A stretch of 64,000 nucleotides of DNA from Arthonia radiata (taxonomy: Eukaryota > Ascomycota > Arthoniomycetes > Arthoniales > Arthoniaceae): contig PSQN01000001.1 of assembly GCA_002989075.1 (NCBI GenBank), positions 1,791,153-1,855,152 on the forward strand. The letters are read 5' to 3'. Made by a program: the position numbers and the translations under genes. The notes beneath the pieces are model-generated. The model made no database searches. It was given only the letters and a program-made list of their open reading frames with translations, and was not told the DNA's origin. Each line of letters starts with the position of its first letter. Position 1 is the stretch's first letter. This document shows, in pieces, positions 53,865 through 63,868 of this stretch.

Positions 53865-54488
53865 TCACAACATTACAGCCGCAGCTCCAATCAACCCCGC
53901 CGCAGCGCCTATCGCACTCCCAGCAAATGGAGGCAGTGTCGGTGCAGCACCCGCAGAGCTGCTCGACGTGCTCGATGTCGATATTGCCGCGCTTGTTCCC
54001 AGCACGCTCTGCGCGCTCGTCGCCAACGCCACAACAGCACTGGTCCTCAGACTGTTGATGGTTTCTCGAGCGTTGGTCGCGGTGCTGAGATAGCTCTCCC
54101 ATCCAAGCTCGGGAAAGGATGTGGGCGGGTCGGTCGCGAACGAGTACAGGTTGAAGGCAGAACCGGTTGGAACAGGCAGCAGCGACGCAGTGTCCTGTGT
54201 GACTGACGGAAGCACAGACTGTGGTAGGTTGAAGAGCAGATCTGCGACCAGACCTGAATACTGAGGGGAGGCTTTGAAAGAGGCGCTGTAGGTAGACAGG
54301 ACGGAGCGAAAGGCCGCTGACTGCGGGAGGATCAGTATAATTGACTCGTCGGATCGACTGCGAGATACTCGGCCTACCTGTGAGGAATTGACGGCCTGAG
54401 AGGAGGCTGATGTCGCTGATGGTGACTGTGCAAGGGCTGGTGTGCTGATAGCTAGGAAAGCTGCAAGTAGTAGCTGGCGCAGAGACAT
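53865..54488 (-). CDS. Small secreted GPI-type Ser/Ala-rich protein
   Basis: Starts at ATG 54488 with a classic signal peptide (MSLRQLLLAAFLAISTPALA) and ends with a Ser-rich linker and a small-residue hydrophobic tail (GSAIGAAAGLIGAAAVML), as in GPI-anchored wall proteins. A 57-bp stretch, 54377-54321, has a GTAGGC donor and a CCCGCAG acceptor and is a multiple of three, so both readings stay open. Spliced, the protein is 188 residues. Removing it joins AVNSSQ to SAAFRSVLSTY and drops an Arg-rich stretch unlike the rest, so I favour splicing. The central part (about residues 35-130) resembles widespread fungal secreted proteins of unknown function. Confidence 0.75.
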   Translation of the reverse strand: MSLRQLLLAAFLAISTPALAQSPSATSASSQAVNSSQVGRVSRSRSDESIILILPQSAAFRSVLSTYSASFKASPQYSGLVADLLFNLPQSVLPSVTQDTASLLPVPTGSAFNLYSFATDPPTSFPELGWESYLSTATNARETINSLRTSAVVALATSAQSVLGTSAAISTSSTSSSSAGAAPTLPPFAGSAIGAAAGLIGAAAVML

Positions 54489-55106
54489 GGCTGTGGCGTC
54501 GATTATCCGAAAGTTCAGATGTAGCGAGGATATTCAGGCTCAGCGAGTGAATTGGTTGGCTGTTATGTACAAAGAAGGGAATTGAGGGACGAGTATATCT
54601 ATCGGCAACAGAAAGAATGTGAAGAGCAGTGTTGAAGAAGGCGCGTGGCTTGTCATGAAATGTTTGCAGATCCCATGTCATTTGGACCTGCCATCTCTCT
54701 GTCATCTCTCGGCGTGGGGGCTGGCTGACGCGGCAACCAAAAACGCCACACCTTAATATAGCACCTCACCTAATATCGCGCGTCCGGGATCATGGATGCG
54801 AGACGTCAGTAATGCGAAGTCGCTTGATCGCCTTTGACACGCTTGTAATCTTCATGGGCGTACGTACGGAGTACTGAGTAGGCGTAGCACTCAAGGTTTT
54901 AGCCATCATAAATTCATGGAAGTCATTGCTATTGTGGAGGAGCCCGGAAGGTGGCCGGATAGCACCAAATTGTATATGCGCGCCCTTTCACACAGCAAAC
55001 AAGCCAGCACGGATAACATGACGATGTGGACGGACTGGTGTCTTCAAAAGGCGCAGACGCGCAATCATGACATTACTCACGAACACGGCTGCAGTACGGA
55101 GTAATC
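54489..55106. other. Intergenic, nothing recognised
   Basis: Two TACGGAGTA nonamers lie at 54865-54873 and 55095-55103, the second just past the stop of the bromodomain gene. Short frames have no domain. Confidence 0.5.
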
Positions 55107-57575
55107 TCACAGCCTCCTTCGCTTGGCAGACCCAGTGATAGCTTCTGCATCCTCCCTCGGCATATCATCAGTCTCCTCCATGCGCTCCACATCGCGCCAT
55201 TGCTGTAGAGCCTGCTCAACGCTATCAAACATCTCTCGCGAGTCTTGTACAATCTCGTCGTCCCCTGGATTGAACATGACCGCGTTTGCAAACATGCGCA
55301 TGACCTCTTGCTCGAGCTGAGCTGCGTTGACGATGCCCCTCGGTGGGACGAGCGCTTCACTGACGGACAGAATCACGGCATTCCCACTTGCCGAGCCTGC
55401 CGTGCTTCCTGGGCTCATCTGTTGAGCGTCAAGTGCAGCAGCTACGGCGCGCGAGCCTGCTGCAATAGCAGTCCGGATTGATTTGAGGTCTTGAGGCCGT
55501 CTAATGATGTCCCGATAACCTTCTGCTTGCCGCTCTCGAACTGGCTCAGCAAACAGAGAGGCATGCTTATGCGACTGAATGACATTCATGACCGGTTGTG
55601 CCATTCTACCGAAGTTGCGATACGCCACCAACGTGTCGGGTGCTTTCAGTGTCGCGGGAGTAACAGCGATGGAAGACAAGGGCGCCATTTCGGCAGTGTC
55701 TGAGTCCGCGCGTTTCCGCTTGGCCGACTGGCCACGCTTGAGTGATTGTGCAGTGTTCGTGATATCAGCGTCGTTGCCGTTGGTCGAGGCCAATGGAGTA
55801 CTTGGCGGTTCATGCTTGATACGGCGATTGCCTTTGGCGGTCCCCTTTGACGTGATTGGCTCGCTCATGTGTGACGACGCCGACGGCGATCTGTCCAGAG
55901 AAGAGCGCCCCGTCTGCTTTTGATCTGTCGCTTTAGCTGCCTTTCCTCTGCGTCCACGGCCACCAGCAACGGGTTTCGAGGGCACAGGTATAGACTCTCG
56001 ATCAGTCAGGGGACTGATACTGCGCGGTGGAGAGCGTTCTCGGTACTTAACATTGGATGGATTGCGCCATACAGTTGTACTGCCAGGGCTCGTTGATAGT
56101 CCTGGAAAATGCAAGTATGCAGTATGAGGTGCCGACAAAGGGGTTGGCCGGGCGCTCATTGCAGGAGCTTGCGTTGGCGTGCGAACACCTTGATCGTGGA
56201 TCTGAAGGCGATCGGGGATGCGCTTGGTCTGTGTTGTCTGAGCAAATTGCGCTGCAACTGCGCGCGTAGGTTGTGCACCCAACGGGGGAGAGGCTGCTTG
56301 CGGAGTGATCTGGAATGGAGGGAGAACGACGCCGCCTCTCTGCGCTTGCTGCGCTTGCGCCGCATTCGCATACGTAGGGGACTGATTCTGAGACTGATAG
56401 TGTGGATACGTATGTCGAGTCTGAGGCTGGCTGCCTAAGGGAGGTCTGCGAGCGTCATGTTGTCCGTACTGAGAAGAAGGGTAAGGCTCTGGATATCTTG
56501 CTGAGCCATACGGGTCGTGATTGGTATAAGGGTGTCCAGTGTACGGAGCCCCATGCCCACGATACGCCGAAGACATCGCATGATCTGCATGCGGACTGTA
56601 GGGGCTTGTTGGTGGAAACGGCGGTGGGTTCATCCCAGGCGGTGGTGGGAGTATTACAGGCGCTGTGGGGGATTGCGAGGGCATGTGTTGCAGCGCCCCA
56701 GCAGATCCCGGCGACGGCATTTGACGCATGTCGTGGGCACCTCTCGAGTCTCGTCGAACAGAGCCGGGTGCAGGGTGAATCGATGGCGCATTGTGCTGAG
56801 CGTGAGGAACCCCGTACGGTAGCTCGGGATGAGGAAACGTTGGGGTCGGCACTGCTCCACTACCTGCGGTCGACGGACGCGCAAATCTCTCCTCGCTTGG
56901 TTCATCATGATTGATGATGGAATCGATTGATGCATTTGCACGGCGAGGATGCGATTTGTCCTGCACCGATGGCTTTTCCGGATGCTCAATACTTTGAGAG
57001 CTCTTTACAGGCGCTGAAATATCCTGCTGAGCAGCTCGCATTCCACTTGGAACAGAAGAAGGTTGTGCATCGGATAGTGGTCGCTGCTCAACCTTGCCAA
57101 TGGTCTCCGCATCCGTGGTTTCCAGAGATGCGACCTCGCGAACCAGCCGGGTGTATTTACGCTCCTCGCCTCTTATGTCTTCTATGATGCGCCGCCTGTA
57201 GTCTTCATACAGCATTGGTACTAGCTTGGCAGCCGTTGCGCCCGGTGCATCTTGTCTGGATTTGTCGCCGTTTGTCGCGTCAGTATTGTTCGACGTACCG
57301 TGATCAGGAGGGGGCGTTTTTGAAACAGTATTGACGGTTCTATCATACAAATCATGCAGGCTTTCAGGATTAAGCGACGTGCTATCGTCTCCAACAATGC
57401 CCTGTGTGAATAGCGAGCTGCTCCTAAGATGTTGTGCAACCTGCGCAAATGCATTTGAGTCTGGCCGATGAGCAGCTAATGTTTGGAAGAAAAGCAAACA
57501 TTGCAAAGCCGTGTATGTCTGCAAGTGATTGGCCATGTTATGAATGCCGAAGCCCTGGGCCTGGCTTGCCTGCAT
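55107..57575 (-). CDS. Bromodomain protein, BRD8/Bdc1-like NuA4 subunit
   Basis: An intronless frame; the first in-frame ATG is at 57575 (822 residues) and the next, at 57536, fits the family start (MANHLQTYTALQCLLFFQTL). The N-terminal helical segment matches fungal BRD8 homologues and is followed by a predicted coil (YEDYRRRIIEDIRGEERKYT). The middle of about 450 residues is Pro/Ser/Gln-rich and disordered. The C-terminal bromodomain (about residues 650-790) has VIQSHKHASLFAEPV and the acetyl-lysine pocket FANAVMFNPGD with its Asn. An Ala/Ser-rich insert of about 50 residues splits it, which I believe is usual in this fungal group. It ends in a basic nuclear-type tail (GSAKRRRL). The role in the NuA4 acetyltransferase is inferred from the family. 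Confidence 0.82.
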   Translation of the reverse strand: MQASQAQGFGIHNMANHLQTYTALQCLLFFQTLAAHRPDSNAFAQVAQHLRSSSLFTQGIVGDDSTSLNPESLHDLYDRTVNTVSKTPPPDHGTSNNTDATNGDKSRQDAPGATAAKLVPMLYEDYRRRIIEDIRGEERKYTRLVREVASLETTDAETIGKVEQRPLSDAQPSSVPSGMRAAQQDISAPVKSSQSIEHPEKPSVQDKSHPRRANASIDSIINHDEPSEERFARPSTAGSGAVPTPTFPHPELPYGVPHAQHNAPSIHPAPGSVRRDSRGAHDMRQMPSPGSAGALQHMPSQSPTAPVILPPPPGMNPPPFPPTSPYSPHADHAMSSAYRGHGAPYTGHPYTNHDPYGSARYPEPYPSSQYGQHDARRPPLGSQPQTRHTYPHYQSQNQSPTYANAAQAQQAQRGGVVLPPFQITPQAASPPLGAQPTRAVAAQFAQTTQTKRIPDRLQIHDQGVRTPTQAPAMSARPTPLSAPHTAYLHFPGLSTSPGSTTVWRNPSNVKYRERSPPRSISPLTDRESIPVPSKPVAGGRGRRGKAAKATDQKQTGRSSLDRSPSASSHMSEPITSKGTAKGNRRIKHEPPSTPLASTNGNDADITNTAQSLKRGQSAKRKRADSDTAEMAPLSSIAVTPATLKAPDTLVAYRNFGRMAQPVMNVIQSHKHASLFAEPVRERQAEGYRDIIRRPQDLKSIRTAIAAGSRAVAAALDAQQMSPGSTAGSASGNAVILSVSEALVPPRGIVNAAQLEQEVMRMFANAVMFNPGDDEIVQDSREMFDSVEQALQQWRDVERMEETDDMPREDAEAITGSAKRRRL

Positions 57576-58172
57576 CTTGCATTCAACCTCCGCAATCAAC
57601 AGTTTGTGCCTGCGACGCGTCGTGAAACAGTCGTCGCGAGGCGGCGCTGGCCTTTTGCCGGCAGAAGAGATTAGCACTACCTAGCACGCTGGAGGGCATC
57701 ATCTTAAAAGTCAAGACGATGGCGCTCGTCGCATTGCTGATGTGCTTGTGGTGCTGGGAGGAAAGTGGCTGATGAGAGAAGGGCGAAAATTGCTTGAGCA
57801 GGAAAGAGAAGAAAGGAGATTTTGATGCCATTAAAGTCAGGCCACTAAAGCGCTTGGCCAGTATGAGCTTAGCGCAAGAGGGATAAGCTTGGCATTAAAG
57901 AACGAGGCAGATGAGAGGAGGGGACGATACCTTTCGTTGCTCACTTTCTTATCCAATGCTGAAGACAGCTGTCTCTTCTTGAACCTAGGTCATATCGTCT
58001 CTTCTCTGCAGCACTCCGATTGTATTATCGCATCTTCCGCTCGAGCTTTCTTTGTGGCCTCTTTGCTCTTGGGATCTGCCCTCGACTCATCTCGCGTTGG
58101 GTCGTCCACCGGAGCTTGAGATTTTGCTCCGCTTTCTCACCGCTCTCCTACATCATCTACCCTCATCCGTGT
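57576..58172. other. Divergent intergenic stretch
   Basis: Holds the 5' ends of the bromodomain gene (minus) and the coiled-coil gene (plus). ACGCGT lies at 57615-57620 within the palindrome CGACGCGTCG, 40 bp upstream of the bromodomain ATG. The GTG-initiated frame up to 57677 is leader, not gene. Confidence 0.5.
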
Positions 58173-58892
58173 ATGGTCCGGCCTCAAGACCTTGTAAAGA
58201 TGGAGAATCCATCTCGTGCAACCCAACACAGTGAAAACGCTGGACAGCGGCATTCAAACCCTCGGCCTGAGTCGTACGTTTGCCATCATGCAGGAGCTTG
58301 AGAAAGACGGGGTCACTGATCACTACATAGAAAGTTGGCCTTGGACTTCTCAAGCGCCCTTGATGGAGCTTTCAATCTCAATGAGGATTTGGCCCAGCTA
58401 GGCAACACTGTGCAGGAGAAGTAAGACCACACCCATGGCTCACCATCAACACTGCTTGCCCAATGGCACACAGTCCTCATGGACTGGATCAGACCGGAAC
58501 CTTTCATGTTGTGCGTGAAGTCATCGCTGACTTCATGCAGGAAAGAGACCGTCAAATCACAGAGTCAGGAGCTCGAGGAGCTCGAGGCCAGATTGAGAGC
58601 TACCGAAGAAAGGCTGAAGAAGGCCGGCGTGCAGCAGGCTCCGGCTGCTTCTGGGCAGCAAGAGGCGAGATCCACAAAGGACACTGCGGTAAAGCCGAAT
58701 TCTTCCACTACAGCACCTCCCTTCCGGGCAGCCTCGGAACGGCCTGGTGCTCTTGCCGCCGCGTCGTCTTCCGTCGCAGACCGTGCTCCGACATCATTAG
58801 AACCCCGAAGCGAGCCAATACCCGGAGGCCTGCCAGAGACACCTTCCGACCGGCAACAAGCTGCTGACTATTACGACCAGCGACGATCGTAG
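58173..58892 (+). CDS. Small coiled-coil protein, three exons
   Basis: Exons 58173-58273, 58331-58420 and 58541-58892 join in phase (introns 57 and 120 bp, GT-AG) to 180 residues. The spliced protein reads SKLALDFSSALDGAFNLNED, then LGNTVQEKKETVKSQSQELE and LEARLRATEERLKKAG, a clear coiled coil over residues 35-95. The C-terminal 85 residues are Pro/Ser/Ala-rich and end in ADYYDQRRS. ATG at 58200 is an alternative start. I do not recognise the family with confidence; small coiled-coil subunits of BLOC-1-like or tethering complexes look similar, but that is only a resemblance. Confidence 0.7.
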
Positions 58893-59473
58893 AAAGCATG
58901 CTACGGGCCCTTGAGGTCAAGACACGAGGCACATCCCTTGGATGCATTGTGCACGGCATTGCCGCTAATCGTTACGCTACTTGCTGTGACAATGGGACGC
59001 CACGCAACCTAGAAGGAGTGGGGACGGTGGCCTATCTCAAGAAGTGACCGCCATACGATTCAACGCCCAGTGGTGCATCGCAGGGCAGTCCTGGATACGA
59101 ACTGATAGAGAACTCGAGACTGAGGACCAAATGTTCGACCAGCTCAGCCCCAATCTCAACAGGCTTAGCAGTGTGCAAAGCGTCAACTTAGTCTATTCGA
59201 ACTCGCAACATATGCTGTAGACTCCAGTGAACATTTATGCTACCGGAGACGTAGGCTTCAGAGCAAAATTAGCGAAGACAATAATTTTGGCATTTTGCAA
59301 TAGTCGTAAGATCAAAATTGCGTCAGCGGGGACGAGAGCTTCAATGTGCATCGAAATCCAGAATTTCTTAATTTCTCCTCTGTAATTAGCGCTTTCTTGA
59401 CTTCTTTCCCCCTTGACATCAATTTGAAGAGGCTTGCAGTCGGACTTGGAGCAATTAGTTGACACATTCAGTC
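58893..59473. other. Intergenic, nothing recognised
   Basis: 581 bp between two plus-strand genes; short frames only. The right part is AT-richer and likely the promoter of the methyltransferase gene. Confidence 0.5.
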
Positions 59474-60415
59474 ATGCCGAGCTTTGACGACAAAAAGGCT
59501 TACGCAGCGCAAGAAGAAGTTTTTGTACGATTACTCGTCAATATAGGTCATCCGATCTGCTAAAGTACATTTTAGTTCGACGACGGCCGAGAAATTGAAC
59601 TATTACACTATGTGTACAGCAGGCCGTACATCGGCTCGATACGCAACTCGCCGTCCGCTGTGCTGGCGAGCATCGATGAGTATGCGCGCACGAAGAAGTA
59701 TCTCATGAACGTTGGCGAGGACAAAGGTCGCATCGTCACTGACCTCATCGCTGAAGTCAAGCCTCGGACTATGGTAGAACTAGGAGGCTATATTGGCTAC
59801 AGCTGCATCTTGTTCGGTGATGCGGTTAGAAGAGCTGGCGGCAAGCGATATTACAGCTTAGAGCGCAATCCCGAGTTCGCAGCAGTCATTGGATCTTTGA
59901 TCGATCTGGCCGGCTTAAGCGACGTCGTCAAGGTCGTTGTAGGGTCAAGTGATACCAGTATCGCACGTCTCCACTCGGAAGGCCAGCTGCCGGAGGGCAT
60001 CGACCTGATGTTCTTAGATCACTATAAGCCAGCCTATACAACAGACTTGAAGCTCTGCGAGGACCTCGGACTCATCAAGCCTGGACGGACAGTACTCGCG
60101 GCAGATAATGTTATTAAGCCTGGCAACCCACCCTATCTTGAGTACGTGAGATCGAGCCCAGCGGAGAAGAAGGCTGCACTGGAGAGAGCCAAAGCCATTG
60201 GCGCGACGGTCGACGATAGATTCAAAGACCGAACGGCAGCGCAGTATGGCAAAATCGAGGCGCTGAACGCTCATGCAGCAGGCGAACCGGACCTCGTGTA
60301 TAAGAGCGAGCTTGTGAACAGTTTTGAGCCCACTGGTGTCGCGGTAGGGTCACTGCCTCCGTCTCGTGACGATGACTTGGTTGCTGACCATGTCACAGGA
60401 TGGGGTGGAGATTAG
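59474..60415 (+). CDS. Catechol-O-methyltransferase-type SAM methyltransferase
   Basis: Two exons, 59474-59524 and 59576-60415, with a 51-bp phase-0 intron, encode 296 residues. Splicing gives EEVFFDDGREIELLHYVYSR, the usual COMT opening. The Rossmann fold has the SAM loop VELGGYIGYSCILFGD and YYSLERNPEFA. Divalent-metal and catechol-binding residues are in DLMFLDHYKPAYTTDL and LAADNVIKPGNPPYLEYV, where the Asp and Asn pair fits the Mg site. Family members methylate a catechol hydroxyl. In fungi this may detoxify plant phenolics or tailor metabolites; substrate not readable. The C-terminal 60 residues are an extension beyond animal COMT. No signal peptide, so cytosolic. Confidence 0.9.
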
Positions 60416-60766
60416 CAGATGCGTTGGGCGCGAATAAAGATGCGGTGCGCTCGCTAGTGGTGATTTACTTAGGAGAATATGGTCGAGCAAGCTGTGTTCG
60501 TGAGGATGTACAATACATAGAGATGCTACTTAGCGGTCGCGATATCGAACATTGTTATAATACTCTGAGCTTCTGTAATCCCGCTTGACAGGTTCACCGC
60601 TTCGTTCATTATCTGCTGGTAGAATAACTCATGAATACTGATGGTCTTGCTAGACGCGATTCACGCTCGAGTATACAGCCAGCACATCCAAATGCGGTAA
60701 TCGGCATCTGGAAGACGTCTGGGTTGTTGGCCGGTCTACGTTCCCCTTCCTATCACGCAGTCGTAA
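60416..60766. other. Intergenic, nothing recognised
   Basis: 351 bp between two plus-strand genes, with the promoter of the AAA ATPase gene. A short frame at 60400-60588 has no domain. Confidence 0.5.
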
Positions 60767-63700
60767 ATGCATAGAGTAGCGCAGCGTGGTGTCGCACTCA
60801 GACTTCATCAGCCGGCTCGTCTGATTGCTGGTCGCCGCTTTCGTCCCTTGCCTGCCCGTATTCCGTCGTCGGCACAGAGCAGATCGTTGTCTATCTTTCC
60901 GCAAATCCCAAACTCCTCCAACGAAGATCCGAATGCGCGAGATGATGGACCGCAGAATGACCCAATAACGCCAGGTTCTTTTTCCGTGCCCTCACCAAAT
61001 GGACAAGGCAATGGCTCTGCAAAGAACGGCTCTCAAGGCTCGACATCACGTAGATGGCGGAGTCGCAAGTCTCGAGATCTACCTCCAATCCAGATACCCG
61101 GCTGGTTTCTTGACAACAATGTTAAGCTGATTGAAGAAGCCAACGTCTGGAATTCCACACCGCTTGAGGTTGTCAGCGATGGCGCGCAGTCGAGCAGTGC
61201 AGAGAATGCTGCTTCAAGTGAAGACGCCGGGGAGCAGAAGACGGGTCATCCAGAGAAAGAGGGGGAGAACATACAAGCAGAACCAGAAGATATCACCGCC
61301 AGCACAAGCTCAATTGAGGACACGGGGCATAAGAGCTACAGGATACATCAATCAGTCCTTTCCGAAATACAAGCTTGCCTGTCTGGTGGACTCTCCTCAT
61401 CACGGCCGGAAAGTATGGACACATTTGCGGGTGGGAAAACGCATCTGAAATTATACTGCCCGGTCGACGGTGCCACCTACTTCCTAGAGAAAAGCATTGA
61501 GCATGTTGCACAGGGACTGGATGCCGACATCGTAAGACTTGACGCCCAGGACCTGGCAGAGATAGCTGGTGACTATATCAAAGAAGGCGCAGACGCAACG
61601 AACAACTCTTTGTGGAGCCTTGGGTACGACGTGCAGAATGCTCTTCCCAAGCCACCTCCACCGTTTGCGCCGCCTGCAGAGCAATATGACGGGTCGGAAG
61701 AGGGTGACGAGTACGGCATGGATGATTACGAAGAGCGAGATGGCCGGCCGCCCAAGCAACACACAATGACTGGCCTGACGGCGATACCCTTAGCAACCTT
61801 TCCCATGGTAGGTGGCAGCGGCGGCGGTGATCTTGCCGGCCTGATGGAGCGGATTCGGAAAAGCTTTCAAGGTGGCGGTGCGCCTAGTCCACAAGCTTCT
61901 ATGAGCCCGAGCGGCAGCAGCATGCCGGGTGTCATACCAGTCAACCAACTCAGCCAGGCCAACTCATCACTACAGTGGAATGACCACAAACTAAGCGCGC
62001 TGCTGGAGATACTCGTGGACGCAAATGTGGCCAAGCGCTCTGGTTCGCAGCCGTCGAAAGAGAGTGGAATTCCTGATTCTTCTGAGGCCGCAGCACCATC
62101 GAGTCAAGGCGTCGTGGTGCTTCCACCAGAACCTGAGCAGAGCAACAGTGAGGGCGAAGGCCACAGCGTTATTCCTCAACTAGGATCCGCCTCTCCGAAG
62201 ACCATCTTGCTCATTCGCGGCTACAAAGAACTGCACAGCACTGATCAGGGACGTCTGATACTCGAAAAGCTTGTTGACATTGTGCAAAAGAAGCGCAAAG
62301 CAGGCCAGCCGACGGTCATTGTTGGCGTCTCGGCATCTTCGTCCCTTACTCCGGACATCTCACACAACGCTTTAGTAGACCTCCAGAATGACGGTCAGAC
62401 ATCCGTCCTTCGGACTGTGGTAGTCCTTCCAGCAATCGACAAGGGCGCCATCTTTCGAGACGGACCGAGACACATTCGGGCAGTTAACGTTAGACATATA
62501 CATACCATGGTACAGCGATTGTTCAGGGGCTCAGGCATCAGCACAGAACAAGACCTTGACGGGTTTGCTTGGGAGCTGAACCAGAGCGGGATGTCAACCG
62601 AGGCTTCAGCTACACTGGATTCCCAGTTGCTAGGCTTCGACGAGGTCCATCGAATTTCATTAACGGCGCTGGGCTTACAACTACAGAATCCTGCCGAGAA
62701 GAACGCTTCTCACGCGGTTGCTACCGCCATGCAGATGCTCGAGAAGAGCGATGACGCAAGAAGCGAATGGGCTCACAGCGAGCAGCAAGTGCAAAAGCCA
62801 GCTTCCGAGTCAAGCAAAGCCAAATCGCACACTGAAGCACGCCTGAAGAAGCTCAAGAAGCAGTGCGATCATCATGAGCGACAACTACTGAAAGGTGTTG
62901 TTCACACAGAGAACATCCGAACAACCTTCGAGCACGTCCATGCGCCTGCCGAGACTGTAGAGTCGCTCAAAAACCTCACTATGCTGTCTCTGACCCGTCC
63001 AGATGCTTTTAAGTACGGTGTCCTGGCCACGGATAAGATCACTGGTTGCCTGCTCTACGGGCCGCCAGGCACCGGTAAGACGCTTCTTGCTAAGGCCGTC
63101 GCCAAGGAAAGCGGCGCTACCGTGCTCGAAGTCTCTGGCTCAGACGTCTACGACATGTATGTCGGCGAGTCTGAGAAGAATGTGCGAGCTATCTTCAGCT
63201 TGGCCAAGAAGCTCTCACCATGCGTCGTCTTCATCGATGAGGCGGATGCCATCTTTGCATCGCGTGGCTCGGGCACCAACCGCAACTCTCACCGCGAACT
63301 GATCAACCAGTTCTTGCGCGAGTGGGATGGTATGACAGACACCAATGCATTCATCATGGTGGCCACGAACCGGCCGTTCGACCTCGATGACGCTGCTCTT
63401 CGCCGGCTACCGCGCCGTCTTCTCGTCGATCTGCCCACAGAAAGGGACCGGGAAGCCATCCTCCGCATCCACCTCAAAGAAGAGGCTCTCGACGCTGCCA
63501 TCTCTATTCCCGATCTCGCCTCTCGCACTTCGCTCTATTCCGGCAGTGACCTGAAGAACATGTGCGTGGCTGCCGCGCTCAATGCGGTCAAGGAAGAGTA
63601 CGACATGGCCACGAAGCACAACGAGGAGAAAGAAGAGGAAGATCCGGCGTTCGAGTATCCTGAACGGCGCACGTTACAGCAGAGGCATTTTGAGAAGGCT

Positions 63701-63868
63701 ATGGAGGAGATTACGGCGAGTGTGAGCGAGGACATGAGCAGTCTGGGTGCGATTCGGAAGTTTGATGAGAAGTACGGCGATCGGAGAGGTAAGAAGAAGA
63801 GAGGTGGTTATGGGTTTACGAGCGGCGGAGAGGGTCAGCGGGAGGAGACGGCGAAGGTGAGGAGTTGA
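60767..63868 (+). CDS. AAA ATPase, Msp1/spastin-type module, probably mitochondrial
   Basis: An intronless frame of 1033 residues. The N-terminus is Arg-rich without acidic residues for 45 positions (MHRVAQRGVALRLHQ, then LIAGRRFRPLPAR), as in mitochondrial presequences. A poorly conserved region of about 650 residues follows, with a Gly/Ser-rich segment near 350 and a mixed alpha/beta part at 410-620. The AAA module fills about 750-960: Walker A GPPGTGKTLLAK, pore loop YVGESEKN, Walker B CVVFIDEADAIFASRG, sensor ATNRPFDLDDAALRRLPRR, and SLYSGSDLKNMCVAAALNAV. This single-ring meiotic-clade layout resembles Msp1/ATAD1, which extracts mislocalised tail-anchored proteins, but the long N-terminus is unlike yeast Msp1. 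Inner targeting would suggest a different job. It ends in a basic Gly-rich tail. Confidence 0.85.
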   Translation: MHRVAQRGVALRLHQPARLIAGRRFRPLPARIPSSAQSRSLSIFPQIPNSSNEDPNARDDGPQNDPITPGSFSVPSPNGQGNGSAKNGSQGSTSRRWRSRKSRDLPPIQIPGWFLDNNVKLIEEANVWNSTPLEVVSDGAQSSSAENAASSEDAGEQKTGHPEKEGENIQAEPEDITASTSSIEDTGHKSYRIHQSVLSEIQACLSGGLSSSRPESMDTFAGGKTHLKLYCPVDGATYFLEKSIEHVAQGLDADIVRLDAQDLAEIAGDYIKEGADATNNSLWSLGYDVQNALPKPPPPFAPPAEQYDGSEEGDEYGMDDYEERDGRPPKQHTMTGLTAIPLATFPMVGGSGGGDLAGLMERIRKSFQGGGAPSPQASMSPSGSSMPGVIPVNQLSQANSSLQWNDHKLSALLEILVDANVAKRSGSQPSKESGIPDSSEAAAPSSQGVVVLPPEPEQSNSEGEGHSVIPQLGSASPKTILLIRGYKELHSTDQGRLILEKLVDIVQKKRKAGQPTVIVGVSASSSLTPDISHNALVDLQNDGQTSVLRTVVVLPAIDKGAIFRDGPRHIRAVNVRHIHTMVQRLFRGSGISTEQDLDGFAWELNQSGMSTEASATLDSQLLGFDEVHRISLTALGLQLQNPAEKNASHAVATAMQMLEKSDDARSEWAHSEQQVQKPASESSKAKSHTEARLKKLKKQCDHHERQLLKGVVHTENIRTTFEHVHAPAETVESLKNLTMLSLTRPDAFKYGVLATDKITGCLLYGPPGTGKTLLAKAVAKESGATVLEVSGSDVYDMYVGESEKNVRAIFSLAKKLSPCVVFIDEADAIFASRGSGTNRNSHRELINQFLREWDGMTDTNAFIMVATNRPFDLDDAALRRLPRRLLVDLPTERDREAILRIHLKEEALDAAISIPDLASRTSLYSGSDLKNMCVAAALNAVKEEYDMATKHNEEKEEEDPAFEYPERRTLQQRHFEKAMEEITASVSEDMSSLGAIRKFDEKYGDRRGKKKRGGYGFTSGGEGQREETAKVRS

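Noticed and set aside
53833-54705. 290-codon minus frame overlapping the GPI-type gene
   Set aside because: The overlapping frame with signal peptide and GPI tail is far more convincing; this one is low-complexity shadow.
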